Source: Thereva unica (lineage: Eukaryota; Arthropoda; Insecta; Diptera; Therevidae). Taken from it: a stretch of 64,000 bases of DNA. The notes beneath the pieces were generated by a model that saw only the letters and a list, made by a program, of their open reading frames with translations, was not told where the DNA came from and did not search any database. The position numbers and the translations under genes were made by a program. Location: the NCBI GenBank assembly GCA_949987705.1, contig OX465281.1, forward strand, positions 169,460,516 to 169,524,515, given 5' to 3'. Positions 43,401 through 54,060 of the stretch are shown one piece after another (the stretch's first letter is position 1; each line of letters opens with the position of its first letter).

Positions 43401-45659
43401 ATTTACGGGTTCCATGTGTCCGAAGTCAAGATATTCTTGTAAAGTCTTTGTATATTCTGAAGAGAGTGGCAAATTTTGAGAAAGCTTTCTTTCGAGGTAA
43501 GATAACCGTTTCAAGGCCAAGGATTTAGAAAAACCTAATTCGGGAATTTGATTATTTACAAAGGGAATTTTAACTTGATATGCACCTGACGGCAACCGAC
43601 GTACTGTATTTTTGTACAATTCCTCGCATTCTCTTTCCGCAGCACTTTGTTTAAGTTGAACTGGCAATTCCTCAACTTCCCAAAATGATCGCAATACTGT
43701 ACTAAGCTCATGTTCATCACTATTATGTGCTTGGATGCTAAATGATTGTATATTAGATTCATCACCTTTTGATTCAATCTTGCCCAGTAGCAACCAACCA
43801 AGTACTGTGTTTTGAGCAGTAGGTGTACCGATAGGCCCTCTAACTATTCCATCTAGGATTAGAGTTGAATACACCTCAGCTCCAAGTAACAGGTCAATTC
43901 TCCCCGGTAGATAATAATGGTGATCAGCCATTTTAAGATTATCTAAATGGGTCCAATCCTCGATTGGTAAACGTGAGCATAGTAATAAGTTTGTGATTGA
44001 GGGAACAATTAAGGCCGTAACAGGTACTTGTACCTGTGTGGATGAATCAGTTGGTTGGATTACAAAATCGATTCGTTTGGTAGCTTGAGTAACTTCCGTT
44101 CTATTTAATCCTTTAATGGTCATTGACACCGGGAAACCTTTCATGTTAAGTTGTTTTGATGCAGTTTGAGTAATAAAGGAAACTTCTGATCCTGGGTCAA
44201 TAAGAGCTCGCAATGTTATTATACCTGCTTTGGTTGGAATATTTACCAAGGCAGTAGCAAGAAGAGCCTTAGATAAAGGTTTACTTTGATTTACACAACA
44301 GAAAGGTTGTGTATTGAGAAAAACTGTAGATTCGGTGTTATTAGGGGAATTATGTGCACTACTCAAGTTGGGAGCTGATGTCCCTGGAGAGGAGCTAGAA
44401 GCATTAGGCTGTTGTACTTTATTGGGAGCTGAACCTTGTAAAGAATCTCTGTGTAGTAAAGTATGATGAGTTTTACCGCATTTTCTGCATCTAAACTTAC
44501 TGGAGCAATTGAAGGTGGAATGGGACTTTGAAAAACAGTTAAAACACAATTTGTTTGACTTTATAATGCTATACCTTTCTTGATGGGAGAGATTTGAAAA
44601 TTTAGAGCATGTTAACAATGTATGAGATTTTTTACAGCACGGACAAGTAATCGTTGCGGTGGAAGAGAAATGGGTGAGAAATTTGGAATTTGATCCCATA
44701 GATGGGCGTTGATGAATGTTAGATTTGTGTTCTGAAATAGCTTCAAGCATGCGAAAACGCTTCTCGAGAAATTGCTTGAGTCTTTCGAACGTTGGAAGTG
44801 TTGATTCTCCATTTAGTTCTGTTTCCCACATTCGATGAGATTCGGAAGGAAGTCTTTGAACAATGAGATAAATAAGCAAGGGATCCCAATAAGTAATGTT
44901 AACACCTAAAGCCTCCAACTCGCACAAACACTCGGTAGATCTATCCAATAATGATTTAATAGAATTCACCGATTCACTAGACACTTGTTTAAGATTGAAT
45001 AAATTTTTTAGTTGAGAATTGACCAGAACCCTGTTATTATTGTATCTGTTGAGCAATATTGACCATGCCTTTTCATAATTAGCATCTGTTATTTGAAACT
45101 GTCGAATTAAATGCTCGGCTTCACCAGATAACACAGATTTTAAATAATGCAATTTTTGTGCATTAGAAAGAGAAGGATTTTGATGTACTAAGGAATTGAA
45201 CAAATCATGAAAGGAGCGCCATGATTCATAAGAACCTGAAAAAGTGGGAAGTGAAATTTTTGGAAGTCGCAGCAGCTGTGTCGACATTGATGAATTTAAG
45301 TGCGTCGACTCATGCGGTGAAGGGCTGAGTGGAGGTGTTTGATCCTCAAATTTACTAAGAGCAGCTTTTATTACTCCCATGAATTCAAAATACTTATCCT
45401 CAAGACCTAAATATGTATCATTCATAAAGTAATCACAATTGGGTTTATCAACTAAATTTGCAAACAGTAATTCAAGCTGAATATGGTTCTGTTCTATTCG
45501 CGACCATTGTTCTCGAAATTGAGTGATGCGTTCGGATATGTACTCTTTGGTTCTTTTGACAAGAGCAGTCTTCTTGTAGTTGGAGATGGCCTTGTTCAAA
45601 AGATCAATGTAAACCTTTTGTAATTTTAAAGCTTCATTAAAAGATGCTTCTGTAGCCAT
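40407..45659 (-). CDS. BEL 2: intact Gag-Pol polyprotein (1750 aa)
   Basis: One uninterrupted frame. The helical Gag N-terminus starts at the ATG 45657-45659. A DUF1759-like domain (LPKISLPTFSGSY) is near residue 135. Zinc knuckles lie at about 340-410 (CFNCFSKSHSTFNC; CRKCGKTHHTLLH). The protease at about 486 has LIDPGSE. RT has SGDIEKMYRM near 820 and YVDD near 899. RNase H follows near 1075 (GFSDASQQAY). The integrase has HRCISCFKA, then GIDFAGP (1453), YSDCGSN (1519) and GGLWEAG (1566), the full Asp/Asp/Glu triad. The C-terminal domain ends with GKDGIVR...RPIHKICPFPVE. I see no lesion, so it may be active. Confidence 0.97.
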   Translation of the reverse strand: MATEASFNEALKLQKVYIDLLNKAISNYKKTALVKRTKEYISERITQFREQWSRIEQNHIQLELLFANLVDKPNCDYFMNDTYLGLEDKYFEFMGVIKAALSKFEDQTPPLSPSPHESTHLNSSMSTQLLRLPKISLPTFSGSYESWRSFHDLFNSLVHQNPSLSNAQKLHYLKSVLSGEAEHLIRQFQITDANYEKAWSILLNRYNNNRVLVNSQLKNLFNLKQVSSESVNSIKSLLDRSTECLCELEALGVNITYWDPLLIYLIVQRLPSESHRMWETELNGESTLPTFERLKQFLEKRFRMLEAISEHKSNIHQRPSMGSNSKFLTHFSSTATITCPCCKKSHTLLTCSKFSNLSHQERYSIIKSNKLCFNCFSKSHSTFNCSSKFRCRKCGKTHHTLLHRDSLQGSAPNKVQQPNASSSSPGTSAPNLSSAHNSPNNTESTVFLNTQPFCCVNQSKPLSKALLATALVNIPTKAGIITLRALIDPGSEVSFITQTASKQLNMKGFPVSMTIKGLNRTEVTQATKRIDFVIQPTDSSTQVQVPVTALIVPSITNLLLCSRLPIEDWTHLDNLKMADHHYYLPGRIDLLLGAEVYSTLILDGIVRGPIGTPTAQNTVLGWLLLGKIESKGDESNIQSFSIQAHNSDEHELSTVLRSFWEVEELPVQLKQSAAERECEELYKNTVRRLPSGAYQVKIPFVNNQIPELGFSKSLALKRLSYLERKLSQNLPLSSEYTKTLQEYLDFGHMEPVNHKFSSPSFYMPHHAVIKDSTTSMVLVVFDASAKTSNGRSLNECMHSGPVLQSDLYSILLRWRRFQYAMSGDIEKMYRMIHLHPSDQPYHRILWRPTTSEPVKEYQMTRVTFGTTAAPYLAIRTLRQLAEDEQSRFPKAAQAITQDFYVDDAITGADSITEAISLYKELTQLLHSGGFNLRKWSSNNNEILEAIPEDKRELKPTLTFVHDDKVKALGLIWHPTSDYFTLQHPEVAVGSFTKRQNLSCVAKLFDPLGWISPFVIKAKILMQRLWLLGSSWDEILSAPIQRDWQEFQSQFPQIASITIPRWLHTNASSKIQLHGFSDASQQAYSATVYVRINNDQGRSIVNLLTAKSKVAPVKPMTLPRLELSRAHLLARLLNKVQRELNYSAITTFAWTDSTIVFNWVQCSPHKLKTFVANRVSQIQELVPSVNWRFVRSKDNPADCNSRGLNISELKSSSLWWHGPSWLEMNETSWPRSPDISMNHLPDMRKDHLPCSLFSHIFSDAIETFSSYSKLLRVFAYVFRFLNKLKKSDAPISVYPTAKELNAARIHLIRSIQRQAFPREYQALENGLQIPRQSMLLPLMPLIDKDHLIKVGGRLTYADISSNQRHQIILPSKHHFTKLLIEYIHKLTLHGGTELVLNTLRMEYWVLRGRQTIKQVLHRCISCFKASARARPQLMGDLPSARVTASAPFSRVGIDFAGPFQLKMSRYRGVRTYKGYVCIFVCMATKVIHLETVSDMSTSAFLAALKRFIGRRGLCSDIYSDCGSNFIGAKRELNSHLTHCLKDSENFLNISGINWHFNPPSAPHFGGLWEAGVKSVKYHLRRVFLQSNLTYEEFATALSQIEACLNSRPLQPLSDDPRDLQALTPGHFLIGRPLLAPPEVVTENLTSTDRWKYVQTLQKHFWVRWSKEYLNNLQNRPKWLVKNTDSKIGDLVLIKDNHLTPRSWLMGRIVQVHPGKDGIVRVLTIKTQNNVIKRPIHKICPFPVEVNDSKSE

Positions 45660-46187
45660 GTTGAACTAGTCACTCACGAACCTTTAAACAACTATGAATT
45701 AATGTATCACAAATGTACCACTTGCACTTGATCAAATCGAAGACAAAGCTTTAATAAATTAGGTGTATATGTAAGAACTAAACTCTTGCAAAACACTTGG
45801 TGTGGAAGAAGTTGATATAACTGAGAAACTCGCCTTGGGTAGGTATGAAAACCTTCTAATTGATTCGATTTCAAATGAGGGACTTGCCTCTGAAATTATT
45901 ATAGTTGAGGACTAAGCTCATGTAAATTTAGCTTGGTACTTAAGACCTTGCTGTGGGTGAGGGACTTGCCTCGAAAATAATACACTCAACTTAAGAAACA
46001 CTCGAGTAAACAGTTTGAAAATATTTTTTTTTTCGAGTTTGGTTACTTGACATAAAACACCTTGTCTTGAAATAGAAAGTGTTGAGCACTAGGTTCACAG
46101 AACTGTTTGATATTGGAAGCTTATGAATTGAGGAACTTTACCTCCACTTAACTCTTTTTAAACACTATGCACTGCACTTAGAAGCAC
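45660..46187 (-). other. BEL 2: untranslated leader
   Basis: 528 bp between primer site and Gag ATG, presumably holding packaging signals. GAGGGACTTGCCTC-type foldback motifs occur at about 45886 and 45959, with a variant near 46133. There is no ORF. Confidence 0.6.
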
Positions 46188-46205
46188 ATCCGGCTCGAAG
46201 GACCA
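46188..46205 (-). promoter_or_regulatory. BEL 2: primer-binding site, tRNA-Tyr
   Basis: On the minus strand TGGTCCTTCGAGCCGGAT starts two bases after the 5' LTR. It is complementary to the 3' end of insect tRNA-Tyr (…TCCGGCTCGAAGGA plus CCA), as I recall it. Confidence 0.8.
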
Positions 46206-46207
46206 TA

Positions 46208-47796
46208 TGTTTTTGTAATAAAAAACTTCAAAAGAGTAGAAGAAAATCTAGGAAGCAATTGGCTTCTAATTGCTGAACACCTGAATAAAAGAGTATAAAT
46301 TCATTTAGAACAATTCAATTTTATTTTTAATACTTCAATTAATTCGTAAATTTATAAATTTCAATATTCATTCTGGAAATTAAAATGGTCAGATGATCTA
46401 AGTAAAATGGTTATCTGATGTAAGTATTGTTAGAATTAGTTAATTCAGTTAGTTAATTTAATTCAATTAGTTAATTTAATTCAACGACAAAGTAAATTCA
46501 ATAGAGAAAAATATGTATATATGGGCTATAATTCAAATTAACGCAAAATGAACATTCACCCAAAATTTTGTTGTACAACCTCAACAACGTTGTTAACTAT
46601 AATGTAAATTCCTCAATATTCACCCTTTTACCACCTCATCAACGTTGTAAGCTACCGTAATTCATTGAATTGCATCGAAACCTCTACCACGTTGATCACT
46701 AAATTCGACCAAACCGAAAACTTTGAAATAAATGTCGATAAAACTTATTGGGAATTACTTCACCAAATCACCAAATAAAGCGAGAAATTTATATGTGTAA
46801 CCAATTGAAATATATATATGTATATGTATGCTCTGAATAAGGTACTCACCCAATTTCTAAAGTTGGCCTTGAACTTGGTATCAGTTGGAAAAAGGAAAGA
46901 AAACGGAATAAGGATTGATTTGTTGATGGTCTATACCCAACAACAAAGGGAATATTAGGAATTTGTTGATGGTCTATACCCAACAACAAAGGAATAGGTT
47001 AATAATTCTGTTGATGGTCTATACCCAACAACAGAAAGAATTTAGGAATTTGTTGATGGTCTATACCCAACAACAAAAGGAATAGGTTAATAATTCTGTT
47101 GATGGTCTATACCCAACAACAGAAAGAATTTAGGAATTTGTTGATGGTCTATACCCAACAACAAAAGGAATAGGTTAATAATTCTGTTGATGGTCTATAC
47201 CCAACAACAGAAAGAATTTAGGAAAGGAAAAAGGAGAATTTGAAATATTTAAGTTCAAAGCAACTTACCTCGATGATGATCTGGTACCAAGAGAGCGATC
47301 GCTTCGTGCGCAACAATTTTTATCAGTTTGCTTGAATTCAATTCAAGTGGGGATACAAAGGAAAACCGTAACGTGAAGTGATCTTGCTTCGATGATAGAA
47401 GTATGGATGCAATTTTATACTTAAGCATGTGTGAGGTGATAGGTGTTACCAGAGAAAAATTTTGAATATCGTAAATTTTAAGTGAATGTTCGATAGACTT
47501 AAACTTAGATTAGTAAATATTAATATGATGTAAAGTGGTGCTGATGTAAAGTGGTGCTGTCCGAGATCGCCAGAGATAATAATGTTTTATGCTGATTAAA
47601 GTCCTGAATGACCCTGCTTCCTTTTCCAAGTGGCTTCGAGCTATGTTTAATTGGACCTTTCTCTATGAATTAATGTTGTTCATCTGAAATAAAAAAGGAG
47701 TTAAATACCCTAACGGTGATTTGGTGATTGGACCTTGAGCGGATAAATTTAAAGGATAATCAAGGAGGAATTCCTTGCTGTGAAAGTATTTGAACA
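46208..47796 (-). repeat. BEL 2: 5' LTR (1589 bp)
   Basis: TG...CA ends and the same seven hairpin repeats as the 3' LTR. Its last ~92 bp (47704-47796) recur at 52522-52614 as part of a segmental duplication that also includes the neighbouring gypsy 3 leader and gag. Confidence 0.95.
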
Positions 47797-48055
47797 ATGG
47801 CGATACAAAAAACATGCCAGCTATAGTTTAGTTATAAGTTATGGTTGAATAAAAACGGTTGTAATAAAGTTACGGGTTGTTTTAATTTGAACAAAATATC
47901 TATTTTTGCAGCAAAAATCAGAAGTGGGATCGAGTCTCCAAATAAGAAAGAAAATACAATCAGGTGTGCTTATATATTAGTTCGCATGTGCCGGATTTTT
48001 TTTTTTTTGACAAGCGGCGATTTTCAAACTTTTTTTTTTTTTTTTTAATCCGAAA

Positions 48056-48730
48056 ATGAACCAAGACATTGTGTATAAATTGCAGGCAAAAGAATTAAGA
48101 AGAGAAATTGCCGCACGTGGATTATCTTGTTCGAAGATAAAGACGAAAGCAGAATTGCAGAAAAAATTAAGGGAAATGATGAGCAGCATTCTCCTGGATC
48201 GTCACTTTTGCACACGAGGGATGAGGTGGGCAGCGATGACTCCATCCGATGTACTAATGTCGTCGCCTCCTCAACAATGGCAGGTGATTCTGAAAAATTT
48301 TTAGCTAAAGAAAATGAAATTTTAAAGAAAGAAAAGTAACTAGCCGCGAAGGAAAATGATCTGTTAAGAAGAGAAATGGCTCTATTGCGGTTAAGGCGAG
48401 AAGAAGTTCCAGTAACTCTACAAGCTGAAGTAGAAAAATTTAAAGTCAACATTGGTCACATATCGGAAATGATTCCACAATATGACCCAGCTGAATGCAG
48501 TTTCGAATCATGGGAACGGCAAATATTAGAAGTGATGAGAACGTATCAGGTGGACCGCTCTGTTATGAAGACGATAATAATTTCCAAACTTGAAGGAAGT
48601 GCTTTGAAGTTCTTTTGGTCAAAACCGCTTCATGTTAATCTAGGTCTTGGTGAAGTACTAGGTGAACTGAAGAAGATGTTTCATTCAACGCAAACCAAAG
48701 CCAAGCTGAGAAGAGAGTTTGAAGGACGTC
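48056..48730 (+). pseudogene. gag: Gypsy element 3: gag, copy A, 5' portion (3' portion at 52161-52522)
   Basis: The ATG at 48056 opens a SAP-like N-terminus (KELRREIAARGLSCS). The frame shifts after about 40 codons, then meets TAA at 48338-48340 and continues in the same frame to the CR1-like insertion. Both lesions are shared with copy B and so predate the duplication. The 52161-52522 part carries the CFNCNIDGHIARDC knuckle and is cut at the duplication join. Confidence 0.85.
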
Positions 48731-51700
48731 GCCAGTCCCATTACACCGCAAAAAAAAAAGAAATAAATAAACCGCAATAAACAATAAATATATAATCGCA
48801 AAACAACACAAAGAAAAAACATATAACACAAACAAAACTTAATATATCCACCAAAATAATAACATAAACCACAAAAAACAATAACATAAAAAATTAATAA
48901 TAACGAAAAAACTAAGTGAAGGCCACCAACAACAACAACAATAACCGAAGGACCGACGGACAACAAGTAAGTCTCCTCCACCCGCTTCCCGCGCTTCCTG
49001 CCGGTCGCTCCGGCGCTGCAGCCTTAATCGGTCAGCTGATGGGAGTCGTCTTGTTTTAGCAGGCATAACACTGCAACAAGACTATTCCCGTTAGCTCCGA
49101 TGGATGCATCGCCGGTGCGGCCGGCAACAAATGAGGTCATGGACCTCACGCAAAACAGTCCCCAATGTGACAATGATTTTATAATCAATTTTTGTAACAT
49201 TCGGGGACTGAATGCGAACTTCCTGGCCGTTACGTGCGAGTTACTCCTCCATACCCCTGCTATTTTCGCACTGAGTGAAACCCAAGTGTTACCAGATATT
49301 GATTTAGATCGATTTCAGGTGACAGGGTATAATTTAGTGCACAACTTTTCCGCCCATAGGGGATTAGCCATATATATTAGGAATGACGTGGCCTTTCAGA
49401 AGGTGTACAGTAGTACATCCTCTGATTTTAATCATCTTTGGATTAAAATAATTATCCATAGCCACGTCATATTTTTCTGTTTTCTATATAGGAGTCCTAA
49501 TATTAGTAATGAGGCCACCACCGCAGCCTTCGATGCTATTTCTGAACAGATTTCCGGATTTTTATTTTCCCACCCGGAAAGCGAAATCATTGTTGCGGGT
49601 GATTTCAACGTTCACAATGTTCATTGGCTAAATTACTCAAATGGCACCAGTGTTCCTGGCAAAGAGGCCGAGCTCTTTGCGAGCCTCAACAACTTGCACC
49701 AAATTGTCAAATGTCCGACGAGAGTCCCTGATATTCCAGGTCAAGGAGCCCATCTCCTTGACCTGTTTCTTACTTCCCATCCGACGCGGTACTCCATCAA
49801 GGTTAGCTCACCCCTTGGCAACTCGGACCATAAACTAATTAGCGCTTATTTCCCATATCCATCCTCGACCACAACCACCACAGCTCCTAAAAGAACTGTG
49901 TGGCACTATGGGAAAGCCAACTGGTTGGGTCTTATTCGCTTCTTCCAGGCCACTGACTGGGATATGTGTTTCCGTAATGCCAATGCGAACTATGCGGCCC
50001 TCTGTGTCACCAAAATTATTCGAGCGGGTATGCGCTTGTTCATCCCTCACTCTACCAAATCTGTGAAGCCTAGGCCGAACAGATGGTTCAATGGGGAATG
50101 TATGAACGCAATCAAAGCTAAAGAAGCCGCCTATAGAGCATACAGACGTTCGCCTAATGAGCTACTTCGTCGTGAGTACGTCAAACTTAGAAACTCCTGT
50201 AACTCCATCATCAGGAAAGTCAAATCATCATTTGATGATAGATTGAGAAGTAAGATTCTTAACTCCACTACAGGCAGCAAAAACTTCTGGTCCTTGGTAA
50301 CTGCCATCAAGAAGAATTTTACTTCCTCCTCAACACCTCCTTTTATTCACAACAAGGAAGTGATAACAGAAAGCAAACCCAAGGCCGACCTATTAGCTTC
50401 TCTGTTCGCCGCAAATTCTTCTTTACCCGATGCTGCTATGTCACCCCCCACTCTCGAGAATACCACCCACTCAATGGACGGAGTTCACTTCAGGACTCGC
50501 GAGGTGTTTAGGTGTCTCAAAGAGCTCGACGCCAATAAATCCACTGGTCCCGACAAAATCCCCCCTATGGTACTTAAAAAATGTGCCTCACCTTTGGCTA
50601 AACCTCTGCGCAAACTTTTTGCCCTGTCTTACTTCTCCGGAGTGTATCCCGACTCTTGGAAACTAGCTCATGTTCAGCCAATCCCAAAAAAAGGTGAAGC
50701 CAGCGACCCCTTAAACTACCGCCCAATAGCAATTACTTCTGTTCTCTCCAAAATCATGGAGACAATAATCAATAAAAAGCTGATGAAATATCTAGAATCC
50801 AACCAAATTATACATGACAGGCAATACGGCTTCAGATCTAAACGGTCTACTGGCGATCTGCTTGTGTCTTTAACCGAGCGTATCAACCAAAGCATTCACA
50901 GCTTTGGTGAGTCTAGCCTGGTTGCTCTAGATATATCAAAGGCTTTTGACAGAGTATGGCACCCAGCTCTGTTGAATAAACTCCAAGCTATTGGTATACA
51001 CTTAGTTCTAAGGAACTGGATTAAGAGCTTTCTTTCATGCCGTTCAATCAAGGTAGTATTGGATGGCGTCGAATCCAACCCCCACGCCATTTCGGCCGGA
51101 GTTCCCCAGGGGTCAATTCTCTCACCCGCACTTTTTCTAATCTTCATTAATGATCTGCTCTCAATCCCCTCCAACCCACTTCACTGCTTCGCTGATGACG
51201 GTACTCTGAATTTCTCTTACTCCTTCGACAATATAAGACAAGCACGTGCCAGACCTTGTCTTTACCACCGTCAACTGATGTCGGCTTCGATCAACCGGGA
51301 TATCGAATCGATTCTTCATTGGGGCGAAATGAACCGCGTCGAATTCAATGCCACAAAAACGAAGCACTGTCTGATCTCCAACAAAAATTGTACCGACCTT
51401 CCTCCTGTCTCGGTGGATGGAGTGAATCTAACGGCTGACTCAACTCTCAACATCCTAGGGGTAACTTTAACGGAGCATCTGCGATGGAATGGATGGATGC
51501 CTTGGATTTCTCAAGAGATGCAAGTTCCTCCTCCAGCCAGCCGCATTGGCTACAATATACAAATCCTACATTCGGCCGCGCCTCGAATACAACTCACATA
51601 TCTGGGCAGGCGCCCCAAAAACCACCTTGGCCTGTCTCGACAAGGTGCAAAATCGTGCCCTCAAACTCATTGGTGATGGCCCCTTTCGCGCCTCCATAGG

Positions 51701-52160
51701 CACCTTGAGCCACCGTAGGAATGTAGCAGCCCTCTCCATACTTTATCGCTATTACCATGGCGACTGTTCCACCGAAATTCAGGACCTCCTGCCTGCACGG
51801 CAACACTTTTCCCGCAACACAAGACTAGCCCGCTCGGCTCACCCCCATACCCTACAGCCCCCTCGTTCACGCACAATACGGTTTAGAAGTTCGTTTATGA
51901 ATAGAACAATTCGACTGTGGAATAATCTCCCGCGGTCAGTATTTCCGAACTCGTACAATACCTTAGAGTTCAAACGTGAGGTCCATCGTCATTTTCTTCT
52001 ACACCCTCCAGACCCCCTCTAACCTTTCCTATTCTCCTCTATTCTTCAAACCAAGCTTACTACTAGACATTGCACCATGAACTGAACGACATGACGGACT
52101 GGTAGTACAAAGGGTTACACCTAAGCTTGGTTTTTTCATTAAAAAAAAAAAAAAAAAAAA
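48731..52160 (+). mobile_element. CR1/jockey-like non-LTR element, copy 2 (3430 bp)
   Basis: Flanked by ACGTC at 48726-48730 and 52161-52165. Copy B of the gag shows the uninterrupted target site at about 53594-53598. It has about 370 bp of A-rich 5' sequence, one EN-RT ORF, a short 3' UTR and a 20-base poly(A) tail. There is no ORF1. The copy may be 5'-truncated, or the family may lack one. Confidence 0.95.
49100..52022 (+). pseudogene. CR1/jockey-like endonuclease-reverse transcriptase ORF, one deletion near the end
   Basis: The ATG at 49100 is followed by 790 clean codons. Endonuclease motifs are NIRGL, SETQVL, AGDFNVHNVHW (about 167) and NSDHKL (about 241). RT motifs are KSTGPDKIPP, PIPKKG, ALDISKAFD, VPQGSILSP and FADDGTL (about 697). 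At about 51491-51499 a 37-base stretch present in copy 1 is replaced by about 8 bases, a net loss of 29, which shifts the frame. The true C-terminus (LLQPAALATIYKSYIRPRL...SRNTRLARSAH) continues in the frame of 51489-52022. FADD and the C-terminal block fit the CR1/jockey group; the clade is not fixed. Confidence 0.95.
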
Positions 52161-52521
52161 ACGTCAGTGGCAGTCAAACGAAGATTTCACCAGTTATTTT
52201 CATGAAAAAATTATTTTGGCAAACCAACTTGGTTGGCCGGAGGAAGAGGTCTTGGAATACATCATAGAAGGAATGGCCGGTCCAGGTTATGAAGCTCTAG
52301 CTAGGGCACAAAGATTTTATGCGCTTGACGATATTTTTGAAGCATTTTCTAAATTACGAAAAACCCCATCCGCCATGACGTTAGGGGCGAAGAAGATTAT
52401 GTCAGTTCCGGATATTAAGGTCACTCCACGGAAGAAGGAAGTTAGCACGAAATGCAATCTGAGGTGCTTCAATTGTAACATCGACGGTCACATTGCCCGT
52501 GACTGTAAAAACCATCCAGGC

Positions 52522-52921
52522 AATACCCTAACGGTGATTTGGTGATTGGACCTTGAGCGGATAAATTTAAAGGATAATCAAGGAGAAATTCCTTGCTGTG
52601 AAAGTATTTGAACAATGGCGATACAAAAAACATGCCAGCTATAGTTTAGTTATAAGTTATGGTTGAATAAAAACGGTTGTAATAAAGTTACGGGTTGTTT
52701 TAATTTGAACAAAATATCTATTTTTGCAGCAAAAATCAGAAGTGGGATCGAGTCTCCAAATAAGAAAGAAAATACAATCAGGTGTGCTTATATATTAGTT
52801 CGCATGTGCCGGATTTTTTTTTTTTTTTTGACAAGCGGCGATTTTCAAACTTTTTTTTTTTTTTTTTTTTTCAAAAAAAAAAATTAATTAATATAAAGTG
52901 TAATATTAAACTAATCCGAAA
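52522..52921 (+). repeat. Copy B: BEL 2 LTR end plus gypsy 3 leader
   Basis: 52522-52614 matches the last 93 bp of the BEL 2 LTR. From 52615 it follows 47797 onward: leader with two AATAAA-like signals, then poly(T) runs at about 52814-52828 and 52850-52871. Possibly it includes remains of the gypsy 3 5' LTR, but no TG...CA pair or primer site is visible. Confidence 0.85.
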
Positions 52922-54060
52922 ATGAACCAAGACATTGTGTATAAACTGCAGGCAAAAGAATTAAGAAGAGAAATTGCCGCACGTGGATTATCTTGTTCGA
53001 AGATAAAGACGAAAGCAGAATTGCAGGAAAAATTAAGGGAAATGATGAGCAGCATTCTCCTGGATCGTCACTTTTGCACACGAGGGATGAGGTGGGCAGC
53101 GATGACTCCATCCGATGTACTAATGTCGTCGCCTCCTCAACAATGGCAGGTGATTCTGAAAAATTTTTAGCTAAAGAAAATGAAATTTTAAAGAAAGAAA
53201 AGTAACTAGCCGCGAAGGAAAATGATCTGTTAAGAAGAGAAATGGCTCTATTGCGGTTAAGGCGAGAAGAAGTTCCAGTAACTCTACAAGCTGAAGTAGA
53301 AAAATTTAAAGTCAACATTGGTCACATATCGGAAATGATTCCACAATATGACCCAGCTGAATGCAGTTTCGAATCATGGGAACGGCAAATATTAGAAGTG
53401 ATGAGAACGTATCAGGTGGACCGCTCTGTTATGAAGACGATAATAATTTCCAAACTTGAAGGAAGTGCTTTGAAGTTCTTTTGGTCAAAACCGCTTCATG
53501 TTAATCTAGGTCTTGGTGAAGTACTAGGTGAACTGAAGAAGATGTTTCATTCAACGCAAACCAAAGCCAAGCTGAGAAGAGAGTTTGAAGGACGTCAGTG
53601 GCAGTCAAACGAAGATTTCACCAGTTATTTTCATGAAAAAATTATTTTGGCAAACCAACTTGGTTGGCCGGAGGAAGAGGTCTTGGAATACATCATAGAA
53701 GGAATGGCCGGTCCAGGTTATGAAGCTCTAGCTAGGGCACAAAGATTTTATGCGCTTGACGATATTTTTGAAGCATTTTCTAAATTACGAAAAACCCCAT
53801 CCGCCATGACGTTAGGGGCGAAGAAGATTATGTCAGTTCCGGATATTAAGGTCACTCCACGGAAGAAGGAAGTTAGCACGAAATGCAATCTGAGGTGCTT
53901 CAATTGTAACATCGACGGTCACATTGCCCGTGACTGTAAAAACCATCCAGGCAACGAGGGTCCTGTTATGTATGTGGACAAGTTGGACATTTCTCAAGCA
54001 CTTGCAGCCAGTCGAAGAAGAATATCAACACAATTTCAGAGGGGTCTAAGCCCCAACTAG
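52922..54060 (+). pseudogene. gag: Gypsy element 3: gag, copy B, SAP-like N-terminus and one zinc knuckle
   Basis: The N-terminus (ATG 52922) has a helix-turn-helix pattern LQAKELRREIAARGLSCSK followed by KTKAELQEKLRE, which fits a SAP DNA/RNA-binding motif. The coding signal moves frame near 53030-53060 and passes a TAA at 53203-53205. It then runs clean from the ATG 53242 to 54060 (272 codons), with a capsid-like domain (ECSFESWERQILEVM) and a single knuckle CFNCNIDGHIARDC near residue 230. The protease frame overlaps the end. Confidence 0.88.

Larger units (their letters stand above)
37795..47796 (-). mobile_element. BEL/Pao element 2 (10.0 kb) with 1.59-kb LTRs and an accessory ORF
   Basis: LTRs at 37795-39381 and 46208-47796 start TGTTTTTGTAATAAAAAAC and end GTATTTGAACA. 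They are nearly identical along their length. Minus-strand order: tRNA-Tyr primer site, long leader, 1750-codon Gag-Pol, extra acidic ORF, polypurine tract. No target duplication is seen: left flank CCATA (in a CR1-like fragment), right flank ATGGC (leader of gypsy 3). Recombination after or during insertion is likely. Confidence 0.93.
47704..52522 (+). repeat. Segmental duplication, copy A (BEL LTR end + gypsy 3 leader + gag)
   Basis: 47704-48730 plus 52161-52522 correspond to 52522-53955 (copy B). The junction near 52522 joins the gag codons CCAGGCA to AATACCCTAACGG of the BEL LTR with about two bases of microhomology. Copy A has CR1-like copy 2 inserted at 48731-52160. It also lacks about 45 bp after the poly(T) run before the gag start. 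Confidence 0.93.

Noticed and set aside
37785..47805. Target-site duplication for BEL 2
   Set aside because: CCATA and ATGGC differ; shifting the ends by a few bases does not create a match.
48001..48048. Poly(T) runs before gypsy 3 gag as poly(A) tails of minus-strand retroposed copies
   Set aside because: No target duplication or recognisable element body next to them; they occur in both duplicated copies and vary in length like simple homopolymers.
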